Of a stretch of DNA of 64,000 nt, positions 34,084-42,382 are shown one piece after another. A program made the translations under genes and the position numbers. The stretch is from the NCBI GenBank assembly GCA_965242915.1, contig CBDETN010000021.1, forward strand, positions 62,001 through 126,000, read 5' to 3'. Origin of the DNA: CAJXII01 sp965242915. Its GTDB lineage: Bacteria > Campylobacterota > Campylobacteria > Campylobacterales > Arcobacteraceae. How positions within the stretch are numbered: the first letter of the stretch is position 1; each line of letters opens with the position of its first letter. Under the pieces are notes generated by a model, which saw only the letters and a list, made by a program, of their open reading frames with translations, searched no databases and was not told the DNA's origin.

Positions 34084-34881
34084 CTAACTTTTTATCCTAA
34101 AAAAACTACTTCCACTACCACTGAAAAACCAACTTTTGTTCATACTTTCACTCTCGTTCCCACTCTCCTGAGTGGGAATGCATACTCTAAGTTCAGGTTC
34201 ACAATCAACAGCCGGTAAATATAAATCATTTGCATCTTCTATACTTAATTCATTCAATATATCTATACTTTTCATACTTAACAATTTCTTCGCCTCGTCG
34301 TCGCTTATCTCTTTATAAAATTTATCTCTAAAGCTCGTAAATATTGCACCCGTATCACATTTAATATCGGGAGTAAAAACTTCTATATCTAAAACTTCTT
34401 CTTCAAATTTTTCTACAATCTCACCTATTCCCGTTACATTTGCACTATCGTATTCATATATAAAAAATGGAACATCAGCACCAATTGTTGAGCCGATTTT
34501 AGCTAATTGATCTTTTGATAAACCTAATTTACAAACTTCATTTACCATAATCATAAATGTAGCACAGTTGCTGCTACCGCCGCCAAGACCGGCAAATTCA
34601 GGAATTACCTTCTCAACACTTACTTTATAATTCTCGAATAATACTTTGACATTCTTATACATTTTAGATAAATATTCATAAGCTTTATAAATAGTATTTT
34701 GTTTTGTTTCACAACCAAAATCACCAACTAAAGTAAACTCATCACAACTGCATTTTTCAAATGAAATTACATCATAAAGATTTTTAACTCTTACAAATCT
34801 AGAAACCAATTCATGATAATTATCTCGCTTACCTGCTATTTTTAAAAAAATATTTACTTTTGCATAAGATCTCTTAATCAT
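34084..34881 (-). CDS. ispE: 4-diphosphocytidyl-2-C-methyl-D-erythritol kinase IspE (with in-frame palindromic insert)
   Basis: IspE phosphorylates CDP-ME in the MEP isoprenoid pathway and is normally essential. The 265-residue GHMP kinase has SYAKVNIFLKI, the ATP motif IPEFAGLGGGSSNCA (about 97) and the C-terminal SWFFSGSGSSFF. Between PELR and SWFF lies an unusual stretch (VCIPTQESGNESESMN) encoded by a palindromic repeat at 34153-34185, about 16 residues that related proteins should lack. The frame is kept. It overlaps truB by 8 bp. csrA, which precedes ispE in Helicobacter and Campylobacter, is absent. Confidence 0.92.
   Translation of the reverse strand: MIKRSYAKVNIFLKIAGKRDNYHELVSRFVRVKNLYDVISFEKCSCDEFTLVGDFGCETKQNTIYKAYEYLSKMYKNVKVLFENYKVSVEKVIPEFAGLGGGSSNCATFMIMVNEVCKLGLSKDQLAKIGSTIGADVPFFIYEYDSANVTGIGEIVEKFEEEVLDIEVFTPDIKCDTGAIFTSFRDKFYKEISDDEAKKLLSMKSIDILNELSIEDANDLYLPAVDCEPELRVCIPTQESGNESESMNKSWFFSGSGSSFFRIKS
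34153..34185. repeat. Palindromic repeat inserted inside ispE
   Basis: CTCGTTCCCACTCTCCTGAG followed by TGGGAATGCATAC contains a perfect stem: TTCCCACTC (34157-34165), loop TCCT, GAGTGGGAA (34170-34178). It closely resembles the widely scattered bacterial repeat of the form CTCGTTCCCACGCTCCAGCG TGGGAATGC. It lies in frame in ispE and is translated. Confidence 0.8.
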
Positions 34882-35704
34882 TTTCTTCCAATAATACTTT
34901 ATTTAATACATATTTTACTTTTTCATTTTCAATACGAATAATAGCAAAAAAAGTATCAAAGCTGATTAAATACTCTCCATCTTCTTTAGTTTCAAAATAC
35001 TCGATTTGTAACTTTTTACCTAAATCAAACCATTCTTTTGTACCTGTATATTTATTTTCTTTTAAATCTAAATATTCTAAAGGATTTAAAGCCTTTTCAT
35101 TATTAAACTTAAATTTACCCTCATTTAGCCGCTCTAAATAACTTAAAGTCCCAACAGCACCTAACTTATCAAGCAATATTTGTGCAATACTTCTTATATA
35201 GCTTCCCTCGCTCACCGTAATATCAAAAGAGATAAAAGGATGATTATAATTTATAAATTGTACATCATAAACTTGCGAAGTTATTTTTTTCATCTCAAAA
35301 TCAACACCGCCGCGAGCTAAGTCATAAGCTCTTTTACCATCAATCTTTTTAGCACTATATTTAGGAGGCAAATACTCCAAAGCACCTTTTAAATTTTCTA
35401 TATTCTCTTTTATAGTTTCAATATCTAAATTTTGGGCATCACTAATATTATAAATATTCTCAATATCCAAACTATCACTTTGACTTCCCAGCCAAACTGT
35501 AGTACGATAAGTTTTAGGAGTTTTTTTAAGAAATTGAAACAGCTTAGGATACTGCCCAAAAGCAACCACCAAACAACCACAGGCAAATGGGTCAAGAGTT
35601 CCGCTAAAACCTGCTTTTTTATTTTTATATTTTCTTTTTATCCTTCGTAAATAAAAATTTGAACTAATATTTACCGGCTTTTTAACTACGAATAGTCTGT
35701 TCAT
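34874..35704 (-). CDS. truB: tRNA pseudouridine-55 synthase TruB
   Basis: TruB makes pseudouridine-55 in the tRNA T-loop. The protein has VKKPVNISSNFYLRR, the catalytic motif GFSGTLDPFACGCLVVAFG (Asp), PPKYSAKKIDGKRAYDLAR and SEGSYIRSIAQILLDKLG. I start it at the ATG at 35704 (MNRLFVVKKP); an in-frame start at 35731 lies inside the upstream gene. Only 1 bp separates it from the stop of the Mrr-like gene of the accessory operon, so its transcription may now depend on that operon. Confidence 0.94.
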   Translation of the reverse strand: MNRLFVVKKPVNISSNFYLRRIKRKYKNKKAGFSGTLDPFACGCLVVAFGQYPKLFQFLKKTPKTYRTTVWLGSQSDSLDIENIYNISDAQNLDIETIKENIENLKGALEYLPPKYSAKKIDGKRAYDLARGGVDFEMKKITSQVYDVQFINYNHPFISFDITVSEGSYIRSIAQILLDKLGAVGTLSYLERLNEGKFKFNNEKALNPLEYLDLKENKYTGTKEWFDLGKKLQIEYFETKEDGEYLISFDTFFAIIRIENEKVKYVLNKVLLEEND

Positions 35705-35705
35705 T

Positions 35706-36305
35706 TTAGAATTCACTTTCTTTAATAACAATTTTCATATCATCATATCTAAATATATTTTGCTTTAACATTATTAAATGTTCACCTATATTTAAATCTA
35801 TCACTTTATCACTTCCAACATACAGAGTTTTTCTTATTGTATAATTTACATTATTTTGTCTAATACCCATTAATAAATCTTTAATCATATTCATATCTTG
35901 CTTTATTTGTAAATGTTGATTTATCTCATTACTATTCAAATAAATAAAATCTAAATCATAACTATTTAATTTATCATGTATATTTTTAACATCATCTAAT
36001 AATAAAGGTTTTTTAGTCCAATTTTTACATTGTATTAAATTAATAGTTTTATCTATTTTAGATATAGCTATAACATCAATCCCCTTATCTTCATAACCTT
36101 TAATAAAACCATTATAAACAACTAAATAATCTTTATCTTCAAACTTAGAGCCGATAAATTTTTCATATTTATCTCCCTTATCTTTTAATGGGTCGTATGA
36201 AGTTTTTAAAGTATATTTTTTTCTTTGTTTGTCTTTGGTACTACTTTTTCCACCTATACCATATAAAATAAAAGCAATAAAAAGTAAAAATAGAAAAAAT
36301 TCCAT
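35706..36305 (-). CDS. Membrane-anchored Mrr-like restriction endonuclease-fold protein
   Basis: The 199-residue protein has one N-terminal membrane helix (FFLFLLFIAFILYGIGG) and then a PD-(D/E)XK-like domain. DKYEKFIGSKFED is followed by EDKGIDVIAISK (catalytic Asp) and INLIQCKNW (Q-x-K), as in Mrr_cat nucleases. The C-terminal 80 residues are unfamiliar. The membrane anchor suggests action on incoming DNA at the membrane or a sensing role. No methyltransferase is nearby. It is the last gene of the accessory operon; its start overlaps the J-domain gene stop (TAATG). Confidence 0.75.
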   Translation of the reverse strand: MEFFLFLLFIAFILYGIGGKSSTKDKQRKKYTLKTSYDPLKDKGDKYEKFIGSKFEDKDYLVVYNGFIKGYEDKGIDVIAISKIDKTINLIQCKNWTKKPLLLDDVKNIHDKLNSYDLDFIYLNSNEINQHLQIKQDMNMIKDLLMGIRQNNVNYTIRKTLYVGSDKVIDLNIGEHLIMLKQNIFRYDDMKIVIKESEF

Positions 36306-37267
36306 TAAAATTCTTCATCCCAATAATTGTCTTCTTTTTTAATTGGTTCAATTTTTTTTAACTTATTTAATTCACTATTTAATTGTTCTTCTAAACTATT
36401 AAAATACTCATCCCATTGTTCAATATTAGATATAGTTTGAAAAGTTTCTTCTTCTTTTATATCTATAATTTCATTATTGATAGTATCTATCTTTGTTCTT
36501 AAATTTTGTATTTTATTTTTTAATATCTCTTTATCATTTACTATATCACTAGACATATCAAATGAATTTCCATTTTTTAAATCATCTAAAATTTTATCTA
36601 CTGTTTCTAAATCATTTTTACGATAAGCATCATTTAATACTTTAAATACTTCTTCGGCTTTCTCTTTAGCTTCATCATCAACTACATCAGGATGGCACAG
36701 TTTTGATGCTTTTCTATATGCTTGTTTTAATGATTTTTTATCTTCATCATTTAACTCTTTAGGTTGTTCTTTTATTTGTTCTTGATAATCATCAGCAAAA
36801 TCATCATGTTCTTGTTTTGCTTGTTCGTACTTTTCTCTTAACTCTTCTTTATCTTTGTCTTTTTGCCACTTTTTAAAATTATTTATTTGCTTTTCTTTTA
36901 AAATTTGTTGTATCAAGTCGCCTAATCTAGAATTGTATTGAGCATTAAATTCTTCAACTGTATGCAGATACTCACTTTTTTCATTTGTTAATTTTTGAAA
37001 TTGTTTTTCTAATACTTTTAATTCAAGTTTTAACCCTTGTACCTCTTTATCTTCAAATACAACCATACCACTATATTTAGTTATATAGTTTTCTATTTCT
37101 CTTGTTACATTTGCATAATCTAGTTGTGAAAGAAGATTTAAAATATTTTGTATCTCATCATCTGTTTTTAAAGATTGTATTTTTATAACTTGTAGCTCAA
37201 TTATCTCTTCATCTTCAATTGTAATAGCTGTTTTTATTAGTTCTAATCGTTTTAGTATTTGTTTCAT
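36305..37267 (-). CDS. Coiled-coil protein with internal J domain
   Basis: This protein of about 320 residues has a long N-terminal coiled coil (VLEKQFQKLTNEKSEYLHTVEEF and more) and then a J domain with KKSLKQAYRKASKLCHPDVVD (HPD motif) near residue 200. A second coiled coil and a charged end (KKEDNYWDEEF) follow. The HPD makes DnaK recruitment likely. I use the ATG at 37267; a TTG at 37282 would overlap the LRR stop as TTGA. Neither has a strong ribosome site. The position between an LRR gene and an Mrr-like gene suggests a chaperone role in a defence or signalling complex. Confidence 0.78.
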   Translation of the reverse strand: MKQILKRLELIKTAITIEDEEIIELQVIKIQSLKTDDEIQNILNLLSQLDYANVTREIENYITKYSGMVVFEDKEVQGLKLELKVLEKQFQKLTNEKSEYLHTVEEFNAQYNSRLGDLIQQILKEKQINNFKKWQKDKDKEELREKYEQAKQEHDDFADDYQEQIKEQPKELNDEDKKSLKQAYRKASKLCHPDVVDDEAKEKAEEVFKVLNDAYRKNDLETVDKILDDLKNGNSFDMSSDIVNDKEILKNKIQNLRTKIDTINNEIIDIKEEETFQTISNIEQWDEYFNSLEEQLNSELNKLKKIEPIKKEDNYWDEEF

Positions 37268-37278
37268 TATAATCTTTT

Positions 37279-38112
37279 TCAAGTAGGACTATTAAAGTAT
37301 TTTGAATAACCATTACTCTTTTTAAAATCTAAAAAATTTAATACCGTACACTTGTTGTCTTTTAATTTATTAATCCATATGGTTTGTTCTTTTGATAATA
37401 TTAAGTCTGGATTATCATCAAGAACAAGATATTTTAGATTAGTTAAATTGCATATTGAAATTGGAAGTTCTTTTAATTGATTGTCATTCAATATAAAAGA
37501 TTCTAAATTAATCAAATCTCCAATTTCTAATGGTAATTCTTTAATTTCATTATACGAAATATCAAGCTTTGTTATATTAATAAGTTTAGTTATATTATTA
37601 GGTAATTTTATTATGTTGTTATGACTTATATCAAGTTCTATTAAATTTGTTAAATTCTTAATTTCTTTTGCTACTTCTATTAAACGAAGTTTATTTGCCT
37701 CATACTGGTGTAATTGAGAAAAAGTTAAATGTGTTAATTCCTTAAGGTTAAAAATTTCTTTAGGTAATTTAGTATAACTATAGAAATTAATATCAAGTTT
37801 CTTTAATTTAATTAAATGAGATAATTCAATTGATAATTCAGTTTTAAGAGAATATAAACTTAGTTCTGTTAATTCTAATAATTTATTTTTATCTCTTGGT
37901 AAACCAACCCAATATGACACTTCATCCCCTTCGATCCACTCATAATCAGATATTTCATTTTCATCTGCCCATGCCCATAATCTATCTACCCAACTATCAT
38001 CAGTTAAATTATTTTGATTGTTAGATAATATCTTATTAGTAATTGTCATTAGGCTTTTAGCTTTTGATAATACTAAATTATTATCTTCTTTTATAGTTAT
38101 ATTTTTATTCAT
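37279..38112 (-). CDS. Leucine-rich-repeat protein
   Basis: The 277-residue protein carries about six to seven LRR units of the 23-residue bacterial type. Examples are LTNLIELDISHNNIIKLPNNI, LINITKLDISYNEIKELPLEI and LINLESFILNDNQLKELPIS. They are preceded by a Trp-rich N-terminal part (DDSWVDRLWAWADENEISDYEW). There is no signal peptide, so it is cytoplasmic and probably binds a protein partner. The ATG directly abuts the stop of the cyclase-like gene, implying coupled translation. The function is unknown; a sensor or adaptor role is a guess. Confidence 0.85.
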   Translation of the reverse strand: MNKNITIKEDNNLVLSKAKSLMTITNKILSNNQNNLTDDSWVDRLWAWADENEISDYEWIEGDEVSYWVGLPRDKNKLLELTELSLYSLKTELSIELSHLIKLKKLDINFYSYTKLPKEIFNLKELTHLTFSQLHQYEANKLRLIEVAKEIKNLTNLIELDISHNNIIKLPNNITKLINITKLDISYNEIKELPLEIGDLINLESFILNDNQLKELPISICNLTNLKYLVLDDNPDLILSKEQTIWINKLKDNKCTVLNFLDFKKSNGYSKYFNSPT

Positions 38113-38913
38113 TTATTTAACTCCATAGGTTTCAAAATATTTTATTAACTTTTTATATTTTTCATATTCTTTTATACTTTGTTTCTTATTGAATATAATA
38201 AGCTGATTATCTACAAATGTTTTTGCTTTTGTAGATAAGTCATTAAAGCCTTCTAAACTTTTATAAGTATTTGATAAATAATGTAAAATATACTCTCCAT
38301 CAATATCTTTTATAATTAATTTTAAAGATAATTTAGCCATTTCTTTATTAATATTTTTTTCTTGATTTATCCCCGAATATTGAGAATGACTATAAATATA
38401 GTTATACAGTCTTACTCCTATTACAATTCTTGGATAGTTTGCAATTGTTGATTCTATAAAATAAGGATTTGATAAGGCTGTACCATAAAGTTCATTATAT
38501 CCATTAGTATTAAATTCAATACCTCTGCCAATATCAATACCACCTCTAATTGTAATATTATTATATAATTCTGATAAAAATATATAGCCATTAGCTAACA
38601 ATAAATTGTATATTCCATTTAATGGAATTTTATTTATATCATTTCTTATTGATACATAATTTACTACCGCATCTGAAAATGAATTGATTTTAATTTTATT
38701 AGAATTATTGGTAATTGTTTTTTTATCAAAAGTTTCATAAGTTTTTTGTATATTATTTCTTAGTTTTTGTATGTTACCATATGTATAATTTATTGAAGCA
38801 ATCACTTCTTCATCCGTTAAACTTTCATTATTCAATTTAGATAATTCATTTTTTTGCCCCAATATATCTAAAAAAGAAACAGCATACCATTCAATAGCTT
38901 TATTGTTGTCCAT
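38113..38913 (-). CDS. Class III nucleotidyl cyclase-like protein (putative)
   Basis: I do not recognise a named family, but the motif order resembles a class III cyclase homology domain. YAVSFLDILGQKN (about 10-22) fits beta-1 with the first metal Asp, INSFSDAVVNYV (about 75) the hairpin with the second Asp, and TIRGGIDIGRGI (about 122) the R-x-G-x-x-x-G strand. LYGTALSNPYFIESTIANYPRIVIG (about 140) fits the G-x-x-x-N-x-A / P-R-I segment. Two Asp residues in the right places make catalysis possible. The ATG at 38913 has AAAGG 6 nt upstream and overlaps the membrane-protein gene by 14 bp. Alternative: an inactive cyclase-fold regulator. Confidence 0.6.
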   Translation of the reverse strand: MDNNKAIEWYAVSFLDILGQKNELSKLNNESLTDEEVIASINYTYGNIQKLRNNIQKTYETFDKKTITNNSNKIKINSFSDAVVNYVSIRNDINKIPLNGIYNLLLANGYIFLSELYNNITIRGGIDIGRGIEFNTNGYNELYGTALSNPYFIESTIANYPRIVIGVRLYNYIYSHSQYSGINQEKNINKEMAKLSLKLIIKDIDGEYILHYLSNTYKSLEGFNDLSTKAKTFVDNQLIIFNKKQSIKEYEKYKKLIKYFETYGVK

Positions 38914-39511
38914 TTTCAACCTTTAACTCATCAATACACTTCATAAGTTTAACTCTAGCACCACTAAACTTAAGTTTATACCTAGTATTTAAATTTGATG
39001 ATATATCATCAGAATACTTATAAATATTCAATAATAAAGGATATAAAATATCTTCAAATAAAACTAAATAGTCTTGACTTAATGCCTTTGTATCAATTTT
39101 AATCTTTTGTTCATCTTGCAGTATTTTAATTATTTGCATTGAAGCATTTATTATCTCTTTTTCATATTGAAATAAATCATCAAATTTTCGCTCTTTTCCA
39201 TTCCAAATATATATAGAAGATAAAGCTATTGCAATCGCTCCACCAGTTAATATAGTAGATCCAACTAATACACTTCCACCAATCCAAGCTAAAGTTGCAT
39301 TTGTTGAAGCAATACCACTTAATGTAGCAATTGCTGTACCTGTACTAGCAGTTCCAATTGAAGCAACTAAAGCACTTACACCAACAGTTGTACCTACAAA
39401 AGATAATTTACCTATTAAAATATCTTGTGCAATATTTCTTTTAGTTTGTAGTATAGACGTACAAATATCATTTAAACTATCAATTGTACTATCTATTAAA
39501 GTGTTGTTCAT
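38900..39511 (-). CDS. Glycine-zipper membrane protein (putative effector)
   Basis: The 203-residue protein has a central stretch of about 65 hydrophobic, Gly/Ala/Ser/Thr-rich residues. It includes GTASTGTAIATLSGIASTNA, TLAWIGGSVLVGSTILTGG and AIAIALSSIYIW. It is flanked by charged helical ends. Such small-residue-rich segments can pack tightly and form pores or assemble at membranes. No enzyme motif is seen. It lies 1 bp after a two-helix membrane protein gene and overlaps the cyclase-like gene, suggesting a joint system. Pore activity is inferred only from composition. Confidence 0.7.
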   Translation of the reverse strand: MNNTLIDSTIDSLNDICTSILQTKRNIAQDILIGKLSFVGTTVGVSALVASIGTASTGTAIATLSGIASTNATLAWIGGSVLVGSTILTGGAIAIALSSIYIWNGKERKFDDLFQYEKEIINASMQIIKILQDEQKIKIDTKALSQDYLVLFEDILYPLLLNIYKYSDDISSNLNTRYKLKFSGARVKLMKCIDELKVENGQQ

Positions 39512-39512
39512 T

Positions 39513-39974
39513 TTAATTTTTGCTATGTTTCTTTAAAATATTATCACCTAAAGAATTTAATTTTTCTTGTTTTAAAATATCATCTTTTATATGACTTTCT
39601 TTAGAGCTATTAATTGAAGTTTCTCTTTTAATATTTTCAATTACTTCTTCTGTCTGGCTTGGTCTATTTGATGATTGATTAATTTCTTCATTTATTTTAA
39701 TATCTTCATTTACTTTATCAATGGTTGCTTTAAAAAGTGATTTTATATTTCTAAATAAAATATATAAAATACTTAAAATTAATAACCACTTAGTTAATAA
39801 TAGATAAATTAATAAATCTTTTCTATCTAAAGCAATTAATAAATCAACTATATCAGCATAAGCAAATACTATTAGTATAAGACTAAATATAGCTTTTAGT
39901 GTAGTGATAATTTCTTGTTTATACTTTTTAATTAAAAAAGAATATAGAGCAGATTTGAATATAAAAGTTAACAT
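39513..39974 (-). CDS. Small two-helix membrane protein with charged tail
   Basis: I do not recognise this 153-residue protein. Two or three hydrophobic helices fill the first 80 residues (LKAIFSLILIVFAYADIVDLLIAL and LLIYLLLTKWLLILSILYILF). They are followed by a hydrophilic, probably cytoplasmic, tail rich in Glu, Lys, Asn and Ser. It sits 4 bp after the 94-residue gene and 1 bp before the glycine-zipper gene. It could be a membrane partner of that protein. Confidence 0.7.
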   Translation of the reverse strand: MLTFIFKSALYSFLIKKYKQEIITTLKAIFSLILIVFAYADIVDLLIALDRKDLLIYLLLTKWLLILSILYILFRNIKSLFKATIDKVNEDIKINEEINQSSNRPSQTEEVIENIKRETSINSSKESHIKDDILKQEKLNSLGDNILKKHSKN

Positions 39975-39978
39975 TATA

Positions 39979-40263
39979 CTAATCTAATATAGCTTCAAGA
40001 CCTAAAAAGCCTATAACTGTTTTAAATGACATATCTTTAATTTTATCATTTATCTTTTTTTCTTCTTCATTTACAATTACTCCCATCTCATCAGATGATA
40101 AATCATCAGGATTAACATTTAATTGTTTACATCGTTCTAGGGCATTTTGATATGCTTTATCTCTAACCTTATTTTTTATCTTTTGATTAATCGCATCTTT
40201 CCCTGATGTAGCTATTTCTTTTGTTTTTTCATATCCATCTGATATTATCTTCATAAAATCCAT
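39979..40263 (-). CDS. Small helical hypothetical protein
   Basis: This 94-residue protein is unrecognised. It is highly charged and predicted helical, with KIKNKVRDKAYQNALERCKQLNVNPDDLSSDEMG in the middle and a short hydrophobic end (FKTVIGFLGLEAILD) that could be amphipathic. The start may be the ATG at 40263 or a second one at 40254. It is 11 bp after the nuclease-like gene in the accessory operon. Confidence 0.65.
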   Translation of the reverse strand: MDFMKIISDGYEKTKEIATSGKDAINQKIKNKVRDKAYQNALERCKQLNVNPDDLSSDEMGVIVNEEEKKINDKIKDMSFKTVIGFLGLEAILD

Positions 40264-40274
40264 ATTTGCTCCAA

Positions 40275-40676
40275 TTACTTTTCTATTTTTTGAATAAAAA
40301 ATATTTTAATATTAAATTCATCAGCAACTTTTTCTAATCTCTTAATAAATTTTTTATCTTTTGCACCAACTATTAAAGCTACTGCTGGTTTTCTTGTTGT
40401 CATCAAACCATAATATAATGATTGCCCAATACCCTCAGCCCACTTTTTAGCCCAATCTACTTCAATAGCATAATCATCTGTAAGACAATCAACTCTTGTA
40501 GCATCTTTTAATCTAAATTCTATTATACCATTTAGATTATTACAAAATTTGGTTTGATAGTATTTTTCATTTAATTTAATATACTTATTATTTTCTTCTT
40601 GTTGATTCAAATTATTTATAAACCAATATGATATAAATATACTTATCACAAAAATAATAATTAATTTAAATCTCAT
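40275..40676 (-). CDS. Membrane-anchored PD-(D/E)XK-like protein
   Basis: The 133-residue protein starts with one membrane helix (FKLIIIFVISIFISYWFI). The rest reads GIIEFRLKDATRVDCLTDDYAIEVDWAKKWAEGIGQSLYYGLMT. The order E, VD, IEVD, KKW and GQSLYY is the nuclease-like pattern E...RVDCLT...AIEVDFAxKWxEAxGQ common in small uncharacterised phage and bacterial proteins. The fold is therefore likely PD-(D/E)XK, with catalysis unproven. It overlaps the ORF6N-PLD gene by 4 bp (ATGA). Confidence 0.68.
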   Translation of the reverse strand: MRFKLIIIFVISIFISYWFINNLNQQEENNKYIKLNEKYYQTKFCNNLNGIIEFRLKDATRVDCLTDDYAIEVDWAKKWAEGIGQSLYYGLMTTRKPAVALIVGAKDKKFIKRLEKVADEFNIKIFFIQKIEK

Positions 40677-41626
40677 ATATTCTTCACTTTTTCTAACATA
40701 TCCAAAATATTAACATCAAACTTAGAAAAAGCAAACCATTTTTTACCTAAATCTTTCAAACTAGCACCTATATGATAAACACTAATATTATCAATTATCA
40801 TAAATCTATCATGAGAATTTTGAAACTTTTTTATCTCTATTTTACGATATTGCAAGTTATATTTAAGCAAGTCTAATTTTAACTGTTTTGATATAGTTTT
40901 GGTATAAATAGTTACTTTTATGTTTTGATTCTTACTAAATAGAGTTAATACGCTATCATCTACAAAATTATCAATAAGTGCAATGCTCATTTTAGCATTT
41001 CTTATCAAATCAGATACAAAGTTATAAGCATCAAAAACTTGCCCATCATAAAATATACCTTGCTTTGGTTTTAATGATTTATCTTCAAGAGCTGTAAAAA
41101 TTTTATCAAAATTATTATTTGTAATTTGTTGATTTTGTTCTAGTTTTTCTAACCTTTGAAATATTTGAGCATTAGTAGATATAAATTTTCTCATATTTAC
41201 AAAACTATCCATGATTTTAATACTTATATCTATGGCTGTATCACTTTTTAAAACAGCACTAAGCATTGATACACCTTGTTCTGTAAAAACATATGGTAAA
41301 TACTTTCTATGTTTTCCCCAATCATTTTTTAATCTTAAGGTCGCAATTTGCGACCTTAAGATTTCATATTCCTCTTCATTCAATTGAAATCTAAATTTTT
41401 CAGGGAATCTCTGTATATTTCTTTTTACTTGTTCGTTAAGTCTTTTTATTTCTACATCATAAAGCTCTGCTAAATCACTATCAAGTATAATAGATAAACC
41501 ACGAATAGTATGTATTTTATTTTGAATTACAAATATCACTCAACAAAGACACCGTATCACAAACACTTGGACACTTACAAATTTGAAATATTCTCTAACA
41601 ACATTTTAGCATAAAGTGTCCAAGTG

Positions 41627-42367
41627 TTAATTTATTTTTGACATAATTTTCCTCATTGATGTACCTTTTAGTTCAACTCTATGTGAAGAATGTACAATCC
41701 TATCTAATATTGCATCAGCAACAGTATCATTATTTAAATAATCATACCACTGTGATACAGGAAGTTGAGAGGTGAGAATTATTGATGATAAGTCAACTCT
41801 ACTTTCTATAATTTCTAATAAATTTGTAGCATCATCAGCTGATAATGGATTTATTCCAAAGTCATCTAAAATAAGAATACTATATTTGCTAAGTTTTCGT
41901 AGGAAATTTGTATATGTTCCATCTGCTCTTGCGATTGATATATCTTCAAGTATTGTAGGAACTCTAATATAATAAGCTTTAAATCCATCCATGATAGAAC
42001 GATTAGCTAGTGCTTGTGCGAGATAAGATTTACCAGTTCCTGTTTTACCTGTAATGATAATATTTTGATAATTTCTTATAAAGTCCATATTTGCTAATCC
42101 TAAAATTTGTTCTTTATTTAAACCTCTTGTTTGCTTATAAACTAAATCTTCTAAAGTTGCTTGCTTATCTTTTATTTTTGATATATTAAAATTAAGTTTA
42201 ATCCTTCTGTTGTGCTGATGTATCTCTTGGGCTTCAAGTAGGTTGTAGAGTTTCTCATTAAATGATAATTTATCATAATTTCTATCTTCAATTTGTCGTA
42301 AGTATGCTGTTTTAAAGCCTTCTAATTTTAATTCACTCATTTTATTTGTTACTGTTTCTTGGTTCAT
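41627..42367 (-). CDS. istB: IS21-family helper ATPase IstB (copy 2)
   Basis: This 246-residue AAA+ helper is the same at protein level as the copy at 12469-13209, with Walker A ITGKTGTGKSYLA and Walker B LILDDFG. It lies 15 bp after istA. Near identity of the two copies points to recent transposition within this genome. Confidence 0.96.
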   Translation of the reverse strand: MNQETVTNKMSELKLEGFKTAYLRQIEDRNYDKLSFNEKLYNLLEAQEIHQHNRRIKLNFNISKIKDKQATLEDLVYKQTRGLNKEQILGLANMDFIRNYQNIIITGKTGTGKSYLAQALANRSIMDGFKAYYIRVPTILEDISIARADGTYTNFLRKLSKYSILILDDFGINPLSADDATNLLEIIESRVDLSSIILTSQLPVSQWYDYLNNDTVADAILDRIVHSSHRVELKGTSMRKIMSKIN

Positions 42368-42382
42368 TTTTTTCTATCCTTT

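Noticed and set aside
35706..36305. Type II or IV restriction-modification system
   Set aside because: No DNA methyltransferase is nearby, so a classical R-M system is not supported; a type IV-like activity of the Mrr-like protein remains possible but unproven.
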